Of a stretch of DNA of 64,000 bases, positions 61,698-64,000 are shown one piece after another. The notes beneath the pieces were generated by a model. That model had not been told where the DNA came from and ran no database searches. It saw only the letters and a program-made list of their open reading frames with translations. Position numbers and translations under genes: made by a program. Position 1 is the stretch's first letter; each line of letters opens with the position of its first letter. Where the stretch lies: the NCBI GenBank assembly GCA_910591455.2, contig OU342816.1, positions 16,353,138 to 16,417,137 of the forward strand, in the 5' to 3' direction. Source of the DNA: Pholis gunnellus (taxonomy: Eukaryota; Chordata; Actinopteri; Perciformes; Pholidae).

Positions 61698-63685
61698 GTA
61701 AGTCTTGAGTTTTCATCCTATCCCTCTGGGCACGAAGGTACTGCCCTGGTCAAAGCAATCTCAGTGTTGCATGACAAACACAGTGTAAAAAAAAAAGATG
61801 TTTAGCAGTATGTATTGAGGTTTGTAACCTTTCTTGTTGAGTATGTGAACATGAGAAAAGTGTTAATGTTGAATCTGAAAAAGGGTCGAGTTTCTGTTAA
61901 ATTAAGCGTAACATTTTGGGGCTGCTGTGCTGAGAGATCCATATATAAGATGCCATCTGTCATAATATGAGCAACGTCACCTTTCCACCTACGAGCATGA
62001 GTGTGTGTGTGTGTGTCTGTGTTTGCTTACCCGTGTGCATAACGTGTGTGCGCATATCCGTGCGATTATGTTTTCCGACTGCTAGTGAGACCTGTTTGGA
62101 TGACCTGTTTGAGTAATGTATGGGCAGAGCTGTGAATCGCTCCAGGGACGGAGAGGGAAGGGGGCAGGATTTTAACCTAGCTAACTCTCTCTCACTGTTT
62201 GGATTTGGAAAGATGCAGCCAGCTCCCAGCCAGCTCTCTCCCTGTGTGGGAGAGACGCGCTCTGGGCTATTCACATTTCCATTATGTGCTAAACTGAGCT
62301 GATTTCTTGCCATGAACAAGATGCACACACGCTCGGACACACAAACAGATATACACATACACATATACACCCACACTGTCTCTCCTGCTCTCTGTTTCTC
62401 ACGCTCATAGAGAGGTGTAGTACACACGCAGGAAATAGGGAATTCCAGGCAAGCAGTATATTGCAGTTTGATTTTTAATTTACAGAACATTTCGCCACCA
62501 ATGTTGGCTGTATAGATGCCCGTTTTTAAATATGGGAGTTGCTGCACTTGAGATTTGCAAGGGACTCTCCGCAGCAGAATGATGGTCTTTGCGGTGCTAT
62601 TGTGGCTCCTGCGGATTTGTCTCCCACTCCGGATTCCGTATTTGGCTTTATGGGGAAATCATGAAATAGGAAGGCGGAAAAAAAAAAAAGAAGCAAAGAC
62701 TGAGATAAGAGCCCTGAACCTAATAGCGATTCAGTCGAGACATTATCTGGGATCTTTGTGTCGTTTTGTGCACCACATCCTCCCTTTGTCTTATTGCCTT
62801 TTCCACATTAGACACTTATATTTCTATTGTCTTCTTTTACCGGTACTGTTTCCTCTCTTTCTCTCAAATCAATAGTGGTGAACTGTCCTGGAAATACTAA
62901 TGCTCAAGGAGATCCTGGGTAAATGGGAATGAGTGTGTGTGTGTGTCAGGATAGAGCATTGGCTTTTACGTATAAAATGAGACATTGTGTTGTTTGATAT
63001 TTAGTTGAATACTATCTCGTGCCAAAGCTGCTACAGCAGTATCCCTGTCTCACTATAATCAGTGTCTACACACTGCACTATATGTCACATTTGCATTGCA
63101 CATCTTAAACAGCACAGTTGTATTCTAAGATGGGGACTAACTCTGCCTCATAAAGAAACCAGAGACCCAAAACTGTCGTTATAGTGTCAAGAGACAAATG
63201 TTATAGCCGCTCCACTGATTCCCTTGACTGAATAGAGGCCGGCTTTGGGAACACAATGACTGTGTCAGAGTGATTTTGTGAGGATTTTGTGGTTCTCCTT
63301 AAACACAATAAAGCTCATTTGTATTTTACAGCTCAAACAGGCATTCTGAATTTGTTTTCTGAGTTAATTGTCACATTCATTGTAAGTGTAGGAGCGGCAA
63401 TTCTTATTGACAAATCGTTTTTTTTTTCTCCCTATTGTTGGAGTTGGAAGAGAGGTACACTACTTATTTATCAGCAACACATATGGAGGGTAAAATAACA
63501 AACTAGGTATTTTGTCGCAAATATCAAGTACTTAACATACAGAAGCTACATCTAAATTTCAGGAAAATGGAGTCGGCTTGAATTTTTGTTCCAGAGCTGC
63601 TGTCATAGGAGTCTTGAATGATGTCTTGCAGACAATTGAATTGTTCTTCAAGCCTTTTCTAGATATCCTCATGAATGTGTTTGAA

Positions 63686-63751
<66 letters not shown>

Positions 63752-64000
63752 TATATATATATGGGGACAGTACCATCTTGGGGAATGGGGGGTATGAGGG
63801 ATTAGTGTTTGCACAGTGGGGTGCACCTCATACTTCAGTAAGACTCTGTATTCCCTAGCTGCTACACCATGTAGACCAACCACAGACCTAAGTACTCTAT
63901 TTCCAATCTACATTCAGTATCAAGTACCTGCTGTTTAACTGCTGCGAGATTTTCAATTACCTGATTGGGATGTCTCCTTTAAAGCGGGATGGCAACATAA
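61698..64000 (+). other. robo2: robo2 intron 2, 5' part (runs off window)
   Basis: The intron begins at GTAAGT after exon 2 and continues past the end of the window. The Ig2 exon, expected to open with a residue completing the split codon and then RDDFRQ-like sequence, is not found before 64000. The intron contains short GT runs near 61999 and 62931 and a long (CT)n tract at 63691-63747. A 106-codon open frame at 62555-62875 starts with a hydrophobic run but shows no homology I recognise. Confidence 0.75.
63691..63764. repeat. (CT)n tract plus 18-bp perfect AT palindrome in robo2 intron 2
   Basis: About 28 CT units run directly into CCATATATATATATATGG, a perfect palindrome. Homopurine-homopyrimidine tracts of this length can adopt triplex DNA; that is established behaviour of the class, not shown here. 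Confidence 0.97.

Noticed and set aside
61960..62547. 195-codon minus-strand open frame in robo2 intron 2, the longest in the window
   Set aside because: Passes through GT-rich simple sequence (VCVSVCVS-like) and shows no domain; antisense to an intron with no promoter-like context.
62555..62875. 106-codon + frame starting with a signal-like hydrophobic run
   Set aside because: Lies inside robo2 intron 2, has a poly-lysine run from a poly-A tract, and no similarity to the expected Ig2 exon.
1..64000. CRISPR arrays, bacterial defence islands, prophage or integron structures
   Set aside because: No spaced direct repeats, no operon-like gene packing and clear vertebrate exon/intron and repeat content.

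Overview
This is vertebrate, almost certainly ray-finned (probably percomorph) fish, nuclear DNA. It has the long AT-rich, gene-poor stretches of an animal genome, very long (CA)n, (TA)n, (GA)n and (CTAT)n microsatellites, GT-AG introns, and many decayed repeats of types I know from teleost genomes. No bacterial operon, phage or plasmid feature is visible.

Only one gene is firmly supported. It is the 5' end of a Roundabout receptor, best assigned to robo2, on the + strand in the last 7 kb. Exon 1 (coding part 57611-57665) encodes the signal peptide. Exon 2 (61371-61697) encodes immunoglobulin domain 1, the main Slit-binding domain. The two exons are separated by a 3.7 kb intron and share phase-1 junctions. 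The second intron runs off the window. Upstream of the start codon, 57100-57610 is GC- and CpG-rich, the likely promoter and 5' leader. It contains a run of short upstream ORFs, two of them in a stop/start overlap and one overlapping the receptor start codon.

The ~57 kb before the gene (1-57100) is a noncoding 'gene desert'. It could be 5' flank, or the intron of a longer robo2 isoform with a more distal first exon; the sequence alone does not decide. A CpG-rich patch lies at 620-930. Several blocks look like candidate long-range regulatory elements because of clustered homeodomain/POU-type cores and low repeat content: 1145-1640, 8040-8330, 14890-15290, 16640-17130, 26320-27020, 28470-28940, 36180-36310, 38660-39080, 42540-42620 and 55570-56400. 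These are guesses that need alignment.

Repeats include a hAT-type remnant with a translatable BED-finger piece on the minus strand (3300-3885), a 312-bp hAT MITE with 7/8-matching 8-bp target duplications (32175-32486), a ~494-bp terminal-inverted-repeat element (48551-49044), LINE fragments (30510-30745, 50345-50660, probably 39965-40370), a SINE-like tail (22650-22765), several remembered but unnamed teleost repeats, and a ~145-bp sequence present twice in opposite orientation (42164-42312 and 43723-43866). Most open reading frames across the window are short, lack homology I recognise and look like chance.
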